The position numbers and the translations under genes were made by a program. A DNA stretch of 64,000 nt from Myxococcota bacterium. GTDB lineage: Bacteria; Myxococcota_A; Bradymonadia; UBA7976; UBA1532. The notes under the pieces were generated by a model that had not been told where the DNA came from, searched no databases, and saw nothing but the letters and a program-made list of their open reading frames with translations. Numbering within the stretch: the first letter of the stretch is position 1; each line of letters begins with the position of its first letter. Positions 44,987 to 53,583 of this stretch are shown here, in pieces. The DNA is taken from positions 54,732-118,731 of the forward strand of contig JAKLJY010000005.1 of the NCBI GenBank assembly GCA_023150895.1. The letters are read 5' to 3'.

Positions 44987-45562
44987 ATGACCGCTGTGCC
45001 CAAGCTCACCGTCGAGCACTACCTGGCCATGGAGGCCCGTGCCACCGAGAAGCACGAGTTCTACGGTGGCGAGATCGTGGCCATGAGCGGTGCCAGGCCG
45101 GCGCACAACGTCGTGACGACGAGCCTGACCCTCGTCGTCGGCAACGCGCTGGGATCGCGCCCCTGCTTGAGCTTCTCGTCCGATCAGCGGGTGCGGATCG
45201 ACGAGACCGGCGCCTACTGCTACCCCGATCTCAGCATCGTCTGCGGTCGCCCGGAGTTCGCCGGTCCCGCGCCGGACTCGCTCCGGAACCCCGACGCGGT
45301 CTTCGAGGTGCTCTCACCGAGCACCGAATCTTGGGACCGGGGCGGCAAGTTCAGCCACTTCCAGCACCTCGCCTCGCTCCGGGTCTACGCGCTCGTCGAT
45401 TCCACGCTGCGCCGCATCGAGTGGTACACCCGCTCGGCCGACCGGCCCGGTGAGTGGATCTACCGGAGTGTCGACGCCCGAGGCGTGGGCGTGATCGACG
45501 TGCTGGGGATCTCGCTGGCCGCCGCGGAGATCTTCAGCCCGCTGGACCTGCTCGAGGGGTAG
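44987..45562 (+). CDS. Uma2-family (DUF820) PD-(D/E)XK nuclease-like protein
   Basis: 191-residue Uma2 protein, paralogous in layout to the one at 19733. Conserved elements are LTVEHYLAMEARATEKHEFYGGEIVAMSG, the Asp in YPDLSIVCG, and AVFEVLSPST followed by GGKFSHFQHLASLRVYALVD with a likely catalytic Lys. Presence of two copies in 64 kb fits the scattered multicopy habit of this family. ATG 44987 is used; GTG 44981 is two codons upstream. The 3' flank holds the structured element at 45597-45783. Confidence 0.87.
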   Translation: MTAVPKLTVEHYLAMEARATEKHEFYGGEIVAMSGARPAHNVVTTSLTLVVGNALGSRPCLSFSSDQRVRIDETGAYCYPDLSIVCGRPEFAGPAPDSLRNPDAVFEVLSPSTESWDRGGKFSHFQHLASLRVYALVDSTLRRIEWYTRSADRPGEWIYRSVDARGVGVIDVLGISLAAAEIFSPLDLLEG

Positions 45563-45596
45563 GCGAGGCCCTCGTCGCGTCGAGGCGCAGCATCAC

Positions 45597-45783
45597 ACCC
45601 TGCCTCGCGCCGTCTAGGAGCTTGATTCACGGCTCCAGACCGAGCACGCCGAGGCAGGCCGGCCCGAGACCAAGGCGCGAGCCCGACAGCGCTACCCCGC
45701 GTCGTAGCGTGAGGGCGAGCAACGCCGGCCTCGGGCCGGACCGCCCGGCGGGCGACGCGGAGTGGGTCGTGAATCATGCTCCT
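45597..45783. repeat. Structured inverted-repeat element (MITE- or REP-like)
   Basis: Non-coding element between two genes. Outer arms AGGAGCTTGATTCACG (45616-45631) and CGTGAATCATGCTCCT (45768-45783) are inverted with 15 of 16 matches, 136 bases apart. Nested inside are CCGGCCCGAG (about 45659-45668) with CTCGGGCCGG (about 45730-45739), and CGCTAC with GTAGCG (about 45690-45709). A further 9-base pair CCTGCCTCG/CGAGGCAGG straddles the left arm. No open reading frame fits it. It may be a miniature inverted-repeat element, a REP-type sequence or a structured RNA. Confidence 0.55.
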
Positions 45784-45832
45784 GGGCTGGCCCTGCCGGT
45801 TGAAGACACCGCGGGAAGGCCATCGCGCGCGG

Positions 45833-47236
45833 TCAAGTGGGCGGCAGTGCGGGCGCGCAACACTTCTTCCACTTCCGCCCGCTGTTGCAGAAGCATGGAT
45901 CGTTGCGGCCGATGTCCACACCGCGCACGACCGGCTTGCGTCGCGCCCGGTCGACGGCCATCAGCGGCTCCAGGATGGCGAGCGTGTCGGCGGGTCGCCA
46001 TGGCGTGCGCATGGCTTTGAGTGCGGCGCGCGGCAGGTAGAACTGCTCCGGCGGTCCCGAGGCGGAGGCGGCGACCAGCTGCATCGTCGTCAAGAGCTTC
46101 GTTCCGCGGGAGATGCCATCCACGCGGAGGAGCAGGGGGAGCGTCCGCAGCACGTCCCGCGTCTCGGCGTCGTCGGGGAGCGTGTCGGCGTTCTCCGTGA
46201 AGAACGACCGGCCCATGTGTTGCAACGAACGCTCGAAGCCGGGGTCGTCCGGGTCCCCATCCAGCAACGAGGCCGCCGCCTCGCACAGGGCGTCGATCTC
46301 GGGCCCCATCGTCGCGCGCAGGCGCTCGGCTTCGGGCGTGGTCGCTCGGCCGGGGGCTGCGCGCAGAGCCTTCTGGATCTCGGCGCGCAGCCCGCTCGTC
46401 CGCGTCCCCAGGGCCAGGAGCGCGAGCAGCGTGTCGACGAGTTCATAGAGTGCGACGTCGGCCGCGAGGGCGCGCTTGTAAGCCGGCAGCAGGCGCTTGC
46501 CCATGCGGGCGGCCGCCCAGGCGCCCTTGAGCATGAACGTCACGATGCCCGTCCCGACGAGCGGATAACTGAAAGCGGCCTGCGCGCCCTCCAGGTCGCG
46601 CGTCAACTCGCCATAGACCTCCTGGTCTCGCGCCATCGATCCGAGGAGAGCCAGGTGCCCCGCGCCGTGCAGCAGGTTCCAGTAGTCGCGCAGCATGTCG
46701 TCGCCGCGCGATCCCCGCGGCCGGGCGTTGCGCACGATCGGACCCATCTCGGACAACTCGGCGCCCATCGCCACGTAGGTGGTCAAGAAGCTCGCCCCGA
46801 GGAGGGGCTCCCAAGTGGCGATCTCGCGGAAGTCCTCGCGGCTCAGGGCATCGGGCACTTCGAAAAGGCGGCGGAGCATTTGCCGCGTCTGGCGCGCTTC
46901 GTTCCGCGCGCGCTGCGCCAGCGCCATCACGTCTCGCAGGCGGTCGATCTGCCGGGCGCAGGTGTCGAGCTCGCCTCGCGTCACGACCGGCAGCCCGCCG
47001 GGCCGCATGCCGCGACCGAGGCAGGTAACGAAGTCGCCGGTCCGTGTCACGACGAGGAACGGCCCGGCATCGGGATCGTCCAGTGAGATCGCCAGCCGAG
47101 CTGCCGCCTCGGGTAGCGTCGCCGCGGCGACGATCGACCGCAGCAACTCTGGATCGCGGTACAGGCCGAGCGCGAGCTCGACGTCGGGGCCGGCAAGGCG
47201 ATCCAGGCGGGTCAGGAAATGTTCGGCGTGGGCCAT
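45833..47236 (-). CDS. SEC-C motif protein
   Basis: 467-residue soluble, mostly helical protein that ends in a SEC-C zinc motif, IGRNDPCFCNSGRKWKKCC, with the C-x-C-x8-C-C ligands. SEC-C motifs bring SecA, and many unrelated proteins, to ribosomes or metal. The body is not recognised; it contains an Ala/Leu-rich region from about 200 to 330. The start is ATG 47236 with GGAGA 4-5 bases upstream. It is divergent from the long surface protein gene at 47364. Confidence 0.72.
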   Translation of the reverse strand: MAHAEHFLTRLDRLAGPDVELALGLYRDPELLRSIVAAATLPEAAARLAISLDDPDAGPFLVVTRTGDFVTCLGRGMRPGGLPVVTRGELDTCARQIDRLRDVMALAQRARNEARQTRQMLRRLFEVPDALSREDFREIATWEPLLGASFLTTYVAMGAELSEMGPIVRNARPRGSRGDDMLRDYWNLLHGAGHLALLGSMARDQEVYGELTRDLEGAQAAFSYPLVGTGIVTFMLKGAWAAARMGKRLLPAYKRALAADVALYELVDTLLALLALGTRTSGLRAEIQKALRAAPGRATTPEAERLRATMGPEIDALCEAAASLLDGDPDDPGFERSLQHMGRSFFTENADTLPDDAETRDVLRTLPLLLRVDGISRGTKLLTTMQLVAASASGPPEQFYLPRAALKAMRTPWRPADTLAILEPLMAVDRARRKPVVRGVDIGRNDPCFCNSGRKWKKCCAPALPPT

Positions 47237-47363
47237 GGTCTCTCCGCAGTGTGGCGCAGCGTTTCGCCCGGCGTCTGCGCTGTCAATGGCCTCGGCTTTC
47301 TGCGGGCGCGGCCGCAGTCCCGGTGATATTCTGTGGATACTGTTGTCGATAGAGGGGGAGATC

Positions 47364-50300
47364 GTGCCGTCTGCCAACCGAATCGTTCGCCACTTCATGC
47401 CGTTTCTGACGACCGTCGTCGTCGCCGCATCCGTGCAGGCCCGCCCGTTGCTGGGTGAGCCGGGGGGCGTCGCGCTCACGCCCGTGGGGGAGGGCGACTG
47501 GGCGCCGGATCGGGCCGTCACCGCCCTGCTCGACGACACGGGCTTCGTGTGGAGCATCGCGAGTGGCGGGCGGGATCTCCGGTGTTTCCGCAATGGAGAC
47601 GGGCTGAGCGACGCGTGGTTCCTCGAGGGCGATCACGAGCACTCCACCGTGGGCGGATACACGGCCGCGCGCGCGGCGGACGGCGACGGGATTCAGATCT
47701 TGTACGGCAACGGGAACCTGCCGGGGAGCATGCCCTACAGGCTCGAGCGTCTGCGGTGCGGGCAGCCGGTGGAGCTGCTGGCGGAGTGGCCGGCGGAGGC
47801 GGTGCCCTCGACGCAGGCGCTGGGCGAGCCCGAGCTCCCCTACGCGTTCGGACCCCGCGGCGCCGTGCGCGCGGACGGCACGTTCTGCGCCACCGCGCCC
47901 AACGGGGTCTGGTGCTTCGCCCCCGGCTCGCCGCCGCGTGCGTGGGCAGCGCTCGGGCAGGAGGACTTCGAGGCGGAACTCCTGCCGGCGGTCGACCCGG
48001 CGCGTGATCTCCCGGGTTTCAGCGCCGAGTATCGACTGAAGTCCACGACCGTCACGCACCTCGCCTTCGCGTCCGACGGGCGGCTGGTCGGTCGCGCGGT
48101 GGCGGAGTGGATTACGGGACCGCCCGGCAACCCGGGTCCCGGCGCGGCCGTCTTGTGGATCGTGTCGCTCGACGACGCGGGGGAGGTGCGCGTGCTGTAC
48201 GGGCCGGAGACGGTGGCACCGGCCGAACGGATCGCGTCGAATCTCAGCAGCGTGGCGGGTTATCAGGGGTTCGTGGGGACCAACCTGCGAAAACGCCTGC
48301 CGAACCTCACCGGACTCGAGATCGACGACGCTCGGGGTCTGGTCTGGCTGTGGCCGATGATGGGTCACCGACTGCTGACGCGCGGAGAGGACGCCGCGAC
48401 GTTCCACGGCATCGGTCTCGGCGCGGTGCGTCTCGACGGCGCCACCCCCGATCGCGCGGGGCACGTCGAGCTCGGGCGGCGGATCAACGAGGTCGGACCG
48501 CAGAACCCCGAGGGGCTGCCGCCCGGCTTCTGGATCCTGACCCGCCAACTCGGTACGCCGGCCCTGCTGCTGGCGAAACGCGACGCGTCACAGACGCTGT
48601 CCGCCTACACCATCGACATCGACGACTCGGCGGCGGATCTGGACGAGGACGGACTCGACGGCGCGGAGGAAGCAGCGCTCGGCACGTCCGACCTGAACGC
48701 GGACTCCGACGGCGGCGGGCTGGGGGACAACCTCGAGGCGCGTCTGTTCCACACCGATCCCCTGGCCGCGGGGGACGACGAGCAGGCGATGACGGGGCGG
48801 CATGGGGATGGGGACCGCCACCTCGGTCTGACGACACTGCCCCGGCTTCAGCCCGGCGTTTCCGCCCTCGAGGATCTCGACGATCAGCCCTGGGCGTCCG
48901 GCTGGTTGTGCGGGAGAGGGAGATGCGCGTCGAGCGAGGGCCGGATGGTGGACCTGTCCGAGTCCCTGACCGCCGCCCCCACACGCGACGGGCGCGCGGC
49001 CGTCGGCATGGACCTCGCTGGCGACTTCGCCCGGTGGGGGTTGCCCGAGGGCACGAAGGAGGTCCTGGCCTCCGGGGCCGATCTGAGCCCGGTGCTCGGG
49101 AACATGGGCGATGGCGCCGTGGTGCCGGGTCGCGACGGCGAGGTCTTCGTGATCGGAGACTCGGGCGTTGTCCGGCTCAGCCCCGACAGCGTGCTCTACG
49201 ACGCCCGGCAGGCCCTCTGCGACGCCGAATGGGGCAGCTGCTACTCGGGCCCGGAGCCCCTGATCTCCGATCTGTTTCAGACCGGCGCCGGGGCGACGTA
49301 CCCCATCGGTTACGACGCCGTGCTCAACCGCGTCATCGTGGGACAGGTGGCCGGCGGGGAACGCTGGGTCCTCTCGGTGGGCGCGGACGGACCGATCGTC
49401 CTCGCCCGCGGGGCCGATCTCGATGGGGTGATCTACGATGACTGGTCCGGCCGGTTCCCAACCGCTGCGCTCGCCCCGATGAAGGCGCTCTCCCTGCCCG
49501 AGGGAGACTTCTTCGTGACCTACGCGCTGGCGGGGCTGCCCTGGACGCTGCCGCCGAGCGGTGTGGGCCTGGCCGACGGTCGACTCGCGCCCTACGCCAC
49601 GCTGGACTTCCCCGTCCCGGTCGGCCTGCGGGCGCTGGGGTTGAACGGCGGCGTCTACGGCCGCGGTGCCGTGTCGGACGAAGACATGTACCCGGGGCTC
49701 TTCGCGCTTGTGCCCATGGGCGGGCCCCTTGCGCCCGGTGACGCGGTCCTGCTGGGCGCGCCCGTCTCTTCCACGGCCGAGCAGCCGTTGCGGCAGCGCC
49801 TCGGTCGGCTGGGGCGAGCAGGCGCCTACGAGGAGCCCTGGGGCTCGCCGACGCTGCCACGGCGGCCCGATCCGCTGGCCGAGGCCGGGACGATCAGGGG
49901 CGTGGGGGCCAGCGCGTCGACGAACCAGCTCTGCCTGGCCGGTGAGGACGGTCGCCTGTGGCTTCTGCCCTGGGGGGCGGCCGCCGCGGAGCTCGTCTTC
50001 GGCGTGGACGGGGCCGCCGACTGCCTGTTCCGCCCGGATGGCGGTCTCTCGGTGCTGCTCGCCCAGCCGGGGGCAATTCTCGAGTTCGCCCCCGGCGAGA
50101 CGGCCGCTCGGGATGCGCGCCGCCTGGAAACGGGCTCCGCGCTGCGTCCGGTTCGATTCGCCCGGGACGAAGGGGGGACCTACTACGTGATCGACGAGTT
50201 GGGTCCCATGGGCTGCGTGACCCCGGAGGGCCCAGCCCCGTCGCCGCACAGTCTGGCGGCGGTCGCCGTGGGCGATGACGGCGACGTATACGCGCTCGAG

Positions 50301-50981
50301 CGGCCCACCGGGCGTCTCCTCGAACTGGAGCGTCCATGTGCGGGCGGTGCGGCGACGCCCCTGACCTCCCCGGACGGACAGGAATACAGCGCCGAGTGGA
50401 TCGCGCGAACGCTGGCGCGCGCGCTGCCGCGCCCCTGGCTCCTCGGTCACCTCGTTTTGAGACCGGACGGACTCATCTTCCTCGGGCCCGCCCGCGAGCG
50501 GTTCGGGCCGGGCGCCGGCACCGTCCTCGACTCGACCGAGCCGGGGGCCGTCTACGCGCTCGAGCCCTCGACCGGCAGGGTCATCCCGGCGGTCGACGAC
50601 ATCGGCCTCGCCGACGGACCGGCCGCACTCGCGTTCATCCCCGGGGCGACGTGGACGGACGCCTACGGGCCCGAGACCCGGGCCGACGCGGGGGTCTCTG
50701 CGAGCGACGGGGACGCGGGCGGGGCGGTGAACGGGCACGCCGCAGACGAGGGCGGCTGCGGTTGCCGGACCTCCGGGCGCTCACCCGGGCCGGTCGGCTG
50801 GATCGGCGTGGGCGTCGTTGCGCTGTCATGGGGCCGCCGGCGCTCCCGCAGGCCGGCGACGACTTCGAACGCGTCGCGCCCACGGTCACGAGATCGGACG
50901 GGCTTGCCTCGCCCGCGAGGAGCATCTGCAGGGTCTCGTCGGGGAGCGAGTCTCCGTCGCGGTGGCGACGCGATACGTTGA
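47364..50981 (+). CDS. Long secreted protein with EF-hand-like and MYXO-CTERM-like segments
   Basis: 1205-residue exported protein. GTG 47364 follows GGGGGAG by 5 bases and gives a hydrophobic export signal (MPFLTTVVVAASVQA). Residues about 410-460 carry a thrombospondin-3/EF-hand-like calcium segment (DLDEDGLDGAEEAALGTSDLNADSDGGGLGD). The region around it has propeller-like repeats. Near the end, GGCGCRTSGR, a hydrophobic stretch (PVGWIGVGVVALS) and RRRSRR form a MYXO-CTERM-like sorting signal. The frame continues about 40 residues past the Arg cluster, which is unusual, and overlaps the convergent gene by 347 bases. Confidence 0.75.
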   Translation: MPSANRIVRHFMPFLTTVVVAASVQARPLLGEPGGVALTPVGEGDWAPDRAVTALLDDTGFVWSIASGGRDLRCFRNGDGLSDAWFLEGDHEHSTVGGYTAARAADGDGIQILYGNGNLPGSMPYRLERLRCGQPVELLAEWPAEAVPSTQALGEPELPYAFGPRGAVRADGTFCATAPNGVWCFAPGSPPRAWAALGQEDFEAELLPAVDPARDLPGFSAEYRLKSTTVTHLAFASDGRLVGRAVAEWITGPPGNPGPGAAVLWIVSLDDAGEVRVLYGPETVAPAERIASNLSSVAGYQGFVGTNLRKRLPNLTGLEIDDARGLVWLWPMMGHRLLTRGEDAATFHGIGLGAVRLDGATPDRAGHVELGRRINEVGPQNPEGLPPGFWILTRQLGTPALLLAKRDASQTLSAYTIDIDDSAADLDEDGLDGAEEAALGTSDLNADSDGGGLGDNLEARLFHTDPLAAGDDEQAMTGRHGDGDRHLGLTTLPRLQPGVSALEDLDDQPWASGWLCGRGRCASSEGRMVDLSESLTAAPTRDGRAAVGMDLAGDFARWGLPEGTKEVLASGADLSPVLGNMGDGAVVPGRDGEVFVIGDSGVVRLSPDSVLYDARQALCDAEWGSCYSGPEPLISDLFQTGAGATYPIGYDAVLNRVIVGQVAGGERWVLSVGADGPIVLARGADLDGVIYDDWSGRFPTAALAPMKALSLPEGDFFVTYALAGLPWTLPPSGVGLADGRLAPYATLDFPVPVGLRALGLNGGVYGRGAVSDEDMYPGLFALVPMGGPLAPGDAVLLGAPVSSTAEQPLRQRLGRLGRAGAYEEPWGSPTLPRRPDPLAEAGTIRGVGASASTNQLCLAGEDGRLWLLPWGAAAAELVFGVDGAADCLFRPDGGLSVLLAQPGAILEFAPGETAARDARRLETGSALRPVRFARDEGGTYYVIDELGPMGCVTPEGPAPSPHSLAAVAVGDDGDVYALERPTGRLLELERPCAGGAATPLTSPDGQEYSAEWIARTLARALPRPWLLGHLVLRPDGLIFLGPARERFGPGAGTVLDSTEPGAVYALEPSTGRVIPAVDDIGLADGPAALAFIPGATWTDAYGPETRADAGVSASDGDAGGAVNGHAADEGGCGCRTSGRSPGPVGWIGVGVVALSWGRRRSRRPATTSNASRPRSRDRTGLPRPRGASAGSRRGASLRRGGDAIR

Positions 50982-51558
50982 GGCGAAGCCGGCCTTTGAG
51001 GAGAGCGGCTTCTCCGTGCTCCCGGACGTTCTCGAAGTCCCACGCCAGGGGCGCTGGAAGGCCGAACGCCGCGCCGAGCCGCCTGCAGACCTCCGTGATG
51101 GCCATCGGAGCGCGGCACCAGAAATGGGCTCGCGACCGCGCGGCGAGCGCACCACCGGCCCGCCACCCATCGACGCGGCCCCAGCCCCAGGTGCCGACGG
51201 CCGGCGGCCGGGTGGTCCGTGCATGCGCCTCCAACCGGTCGAGTTCGTCAGCGAACGCGCGGCGGCCTGCGCGTTTGTCCGCTCGCCGGATCGCGATCAG
51301 CGCCTCGCGGCGAACGAGCCGTCGGTGTCGCTCGACCTCGAGACTGCGCGCCGCGGCCCGGATCTGTTCGAGGCCCGGCCAACGACGCTCGTCGCGTCGC
51401 GAGAAGCCGTCCGATCGCTCGAGGCGGGCGAAGACGGCGGAGAACGGCTCGCCCGTGCTGCGGCAAAACGCGTCGACCGCTTGGTGAAGTCCGATGAAAG
51501 CATGGCTCACAGACCCCCACGTCGCCGCCTTCCGGAGGCTGCGGTGAAAGTCCGCCAT
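50635..51558 (-). CDS. Hypothetical protein, doubtful C-terminus
   Basis: 307-residue protein from ATG 51558, preceded by GGAG 5 bases upstream. The first 215 residues look like a real protein: helical with charged pairs (HQAVDAFCRSTGEPFSAVFARLE, DKRAGRRAFADELDRLEAHART) and an orderly C-terminal part (RLGAAFGLPAPLAWDFENVREHGEAALLKGRLRLNVS). After about residue 240 it turns into Arg/Pro/Ser low complexity that is the antisense of the MYXO-CTERM-like end of the convergent gene. A frameshift upstream would end it naturally near 50830. No family recognised. Confidence 0.5.
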   Translation of the reverse strand: MADFHRSLRKAATWGSVSHAFIGLHQAVDAFCRSTGEPFSAVFARLERSDGFSRRDERRWPGLEQIRAAARSLEVERHRRLVRREALIAIRRADKRAGRRAFADELDRLEAHARTTRPPAVGTWGWGRVDGWRAGGALAARSRAHFWCRAPMAITEVCRRLGAAFGLPAPLAWDFENVREHGEAALLKGRLRLNVSRRHRDGDSLPDETLQMLLAGEASPSDLVTVGATRSKSSPACGSAGGPMTAQRRPRRSSRPARVSARRSGNRSRPRLRRARSPPRPRPRRSQRPPRRPGSRARRRPSTSPRG

Positions 51559-51872
51559 CTCAACTCCGCCCACGACGGCCGGCGGTGCGCCGCGCTGGTG
51601 GCGCCGGGGCCGGCGACGGCCACGCCCGGATGGGCGCGTTCGGACTGATCCTGGTGGTGGGACGTGAGGTCATGGCGGGCTCCGCGAGGATACGTGACTC
51701 GGCGTCGCACGTTCGATGGGCAAAGTGAGCACGTCGACCGGCACGTTCGCTTCGCAACGACGAACGGGCGCAGGCCCTCGAGCCGATCCGGCCGTCTCGC
51801 TTCGACGATGCCGGCCCGTGCGCTCGCCCGCCTTCGGCGATCGGGCCTCACACGCGCTCGTCGATTTCGCCC

Positions 51873-51901
51873 TTGACGCACCGCGGCATCGCGCCTATTT
51901 A
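51873..51901 (+). promoter_or_regulatory. Sigma-70 type promoter of the tetR-efflux operon
   Basis: TTGACG at 51873-51878 and TATTTA at 51896-51901, separated by exactly 17 bases, match the -35 and -10 consensus well and stand out in this G/C-rich sequence. Transcription would begin at about 51907-51909, inside the TetR-type palindrome and about 15 bases before the tetR start codon. Confidence 0.75.
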
Positions 51902-51915
51902 TGACCGCGAGGTCA
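51902..51915. promoter_or_regulatory. Candidate TetR operator 1 (TGACC-N4-GGTCA)
   Basis: Perfect 5-base inverted repeat TGACC-GCGA-GGTCA directly after the -10 box, covering the predicted start of transcription and overlapping the GAGG ribosome site of tetR. Binding here would block the promoter. The same palindrome occurs twice more at the 3' end of tetR, which makes chance unlikely. Confidence 0.75.
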
Positions 51916-51922
51916 ATAACTC

Positions 51923-52594
51923 ATGCCGCGACCCGCCGATCCGCTCGCCCGTCCCAAGTTGTTGCGCGCCGCCCGCGAGGTCTTCGCGGACGTCGGGCTC
52001 TCCGAGGCCCGCATCGAGGACATCACCCGCCGCGCGGGGGTCTCGAAGGGGGCGTTCTACCTGCACTTCAAGTCGAAGGAGGCCGTCTTCGAGACGCTGC
52101 TCGACGGCTTCCTGATGGAGGTCGCGCGCTTCGCCGATCTCTGCGCGCCGAACCTCGCGCAGGCGACGTGCGGGGCGGACGTCGAGCGCTTCTTCCGCGC
52201 GCAGGACGCGCAGATGCTCGAGTTCCTGTGGGCGCACCGCGACATCCTCGGGGTGTTCTACCAGGCCGGGGCGACGCCGCAGTACCAGCACGTCCTCAAC
52301 GCGTTTCTCGACGCGCAGGCCGAGCACGTCGGCGCGCAACTGCGGGCGCTGCAGGCCCGCGGACTCTACCGGCGCACGCTCGACGCGGCCATCGTCGCCA
52401 CGGCCATCGTCGGGGTCTACCACAACCTGACGCGCCACCTCGTCCAGCAACGGGGCCGGCCGGACTTCGCGCACTACGCCGACACCATCGTCTCCCTCCT
52501 GACCGGCGGGCTCCTCGAACCGACGCCGGTCGCCCCCGAACCTGACCCATCGGTCAATGACCATCCGGTCAATTCTTCCCCGGGTGAAGCATGA
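51923..52594 (+). CDS. TetR-family repressor of the efflux operon
   Basis: 223-residue TetR regulator. The N-terminal helix-turn-helix domain spans about 8-55: LLRAAREVFADVGLSEARIEDITRRAGVSKGAFYLHFKSKEAVFETLL. The ligand domain is helical and ends with a divergent tail, DPSVNDHPVNSSPGEA, which is coded by DNA that also contains two operator palindromes. The stop overlaps the adaptor gene start (ATGA). By analogy with AcrR-type regulators it probably represses its own operon and is released by pump substrates. Confidence 0.93.
   Translation: MPRPADPLARPKLLRAAREVFADVGLSEARIEDITRRAGVSKGAFYLHFKSKEAVFETLLDGFLMEVARFADLCAPNLAQATCGADVERFFRAQDAQMLEFLWAHRDILGVFYQAGATPQYQHVLNAFLDAQAEHVGAQLRALQARGLYRRTLDAAIVATAIVGVYHNLTRHLVQQRGRPDFAHYADTIVSLLTGGLLEPTPVAPEPDPSVNDHPVNSSPGEA
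52543..52571. promoter_or_regulatory. Candidate TetR operators 2 and 3 inside tetR
   Basis: Two perfect palindromes, TGACC-CATC-GGTCA at 52543-52556 and TGACC-ATCC-GGTCA at 52558-52571, separated by one base. Both lie in the last codons of tetR, 20-48 bases before the adaptor start codon. They share the exact half-sites of the promoter operator at 51902. They could form a roadblock or repression loop, or control an internal promoter for the pump genes. Confidence 0.68.
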
Positions 52595-53583
52595 AACGCG
52601 CGCTCTCCGACACGCTCCGGTCCCCCATTACTATCGCTCTCGTCGCCGTCGTCGCACTCGCCCTCGCGACGCCTCTGACGGCGTGCAACGGTGCATCTCA
52701 GGCCACCGCCGGCCCGCAGGCCGCGGCCCCGGTCGCCGCCGCCGCCGCCTCGCCGGCGTCGACCGTGGAGCGGCCCCCATCCCCCCCCGCCGCACCGGAC
52801 CCCGCACAGCGGCCCGCGAGCGATGGCGCGCTCGTCGTCACGGGGGACCTGCGACCCTCCGAGGCGGCGGAGCTCAGCTTCAAGGCCGGCGGGCAGATGT
52901 CCGTGCGGAAGGCCGTGCGCGGCGACCTCGTGACGCGGGGACAGGTGCTCGCGCAGCTCTCGGACGTCGAGGCGCAGGCGCAGCTCGCGCAGGCCGAGGC
53001 CGCGGTGGCGATGGCGAAGGCGCAGACGGCCATCGCCGAGGATCAGGCGCAGCGCGTCGAGTCCCTGCGCACGGCGGACGCGGCGCCCGGCAACGCGGCG
53101 GTGGCCACGCGGTTGCAGGTCGAGGCGGCGCGGGCCGGCGTGCGGCAAGCCGAGGCTGCGGCGGCGCTCGCCCGGGCCAACGTCGCGAATCATGTGTTGC
53201 GCGCGCCCTTCGACGGCGTCGTGACCCGCGCCCCCGAGGGCGTCGGCAGCACCGTCGGCCCCGGCTATCCGGTCTACCGGCTCGAGAAGCTCGATCCGTT
53301 GCTGCTCGTCGGGACGGTGGCCGAGGCCGAGCTCGGTCGGGTCGCGGCCGGCGCGACCGTGGTCGTCGACACGTCCGCCGGGCCGGCGACGGGCACGGTG
53401 CGAGCCGTCGTGCGGGCGCTCGAGCCCGTCAGCCGCCGCGTCCCCGTGGAGATCATCGTGCCCAACCCCGAACGCGCGCTCGTCGCCGGCGGGTTCGTGC
53501 GCGCCCGCTTCGGGGCCGCCCCGCCGCCCCGTCCGGAGACCTCGCCCGACGCTCGCCGGGAAGGGGGCGCGACGTCGCCATGA
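52591..53583 (+). CDS. RND efflux periplasmic adaptor (membrane fusion protein)
   Basis: 330-residue adaptor lipoprotein with lipobox LTAC (Cys32) and a Pro/Ala linker. The HlyD/AcrA core follows: barrel-sandwich half-motif GDLRPSEAAELSFKAGGQMSVRKAVRGDLVTRGQVLAQL at about 85-125, an alpha-helical hairpin rich in Ala/Gln (about 130-200), the second lipoyl half VLRAPFDGVVTRAPEGVGSTV, and a beta-barrel ending in VPNPERALVAGGFVRARFG. It links the inner-membrane pump and outer-membrane channel. It overlaps the tetR stop and the pump start by 4 bases each. Confidence 0.92.
   Translation: MKRALSDTLRSPITIALVAVVALALATPLTACNGASQATAGPQAAAPVAAAAASPASTVERPPSPPAAPDPAQRPASDGALVVTGDLRPSEAAELSFKAGGQMSVRKAVRGDLVTRGQVLAQLSDVEAQAQLAQAEAAVAMAKAQTAIAEDQAQRVESLRTADAAPGNAAVATRLQVEAARAGVRQAEAAAALARANVANHVLRAPFDGVVTRAPEGVGSTVGPGYPVYRLEKLDPLLLVGTVAEAELGRVAAGATVVVDTSAGPATGTVRAVVRALEPVSRRVPVEIIVPNPERALVAGGFVRARFGAAPPPRPETSPDARREGGATSP

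Larger units (their letters stand above)
51559..51922. other. Intergenic region upstream of the efflux operon
   Basis: 364 bases with no supportable gene on either strand; the short open frames there are Arg/Ala/Pro-rich chance frames. The last 50 bases hold the promoter and operator of the tetR operon. A G/C palindrome-rich patch at about 51580-51625 (GGCCGGCG, GGCGCCGGGGCCGGCGACGGCC) could act as a transcript end for the minus-strand gene at 51558 only if read in the opposite direction, so no terminator is called. Confidence 0.5.

Noticed and set aside
41084..45106. 1340-codon minus-strand open frame opposite tldD/tldE and the SDR
   Set aside because: Antisense of strongly supported genes in G/C-rich DNA. 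Its translation has no domain and a skewed Arg/Ala/Gly/His composition.
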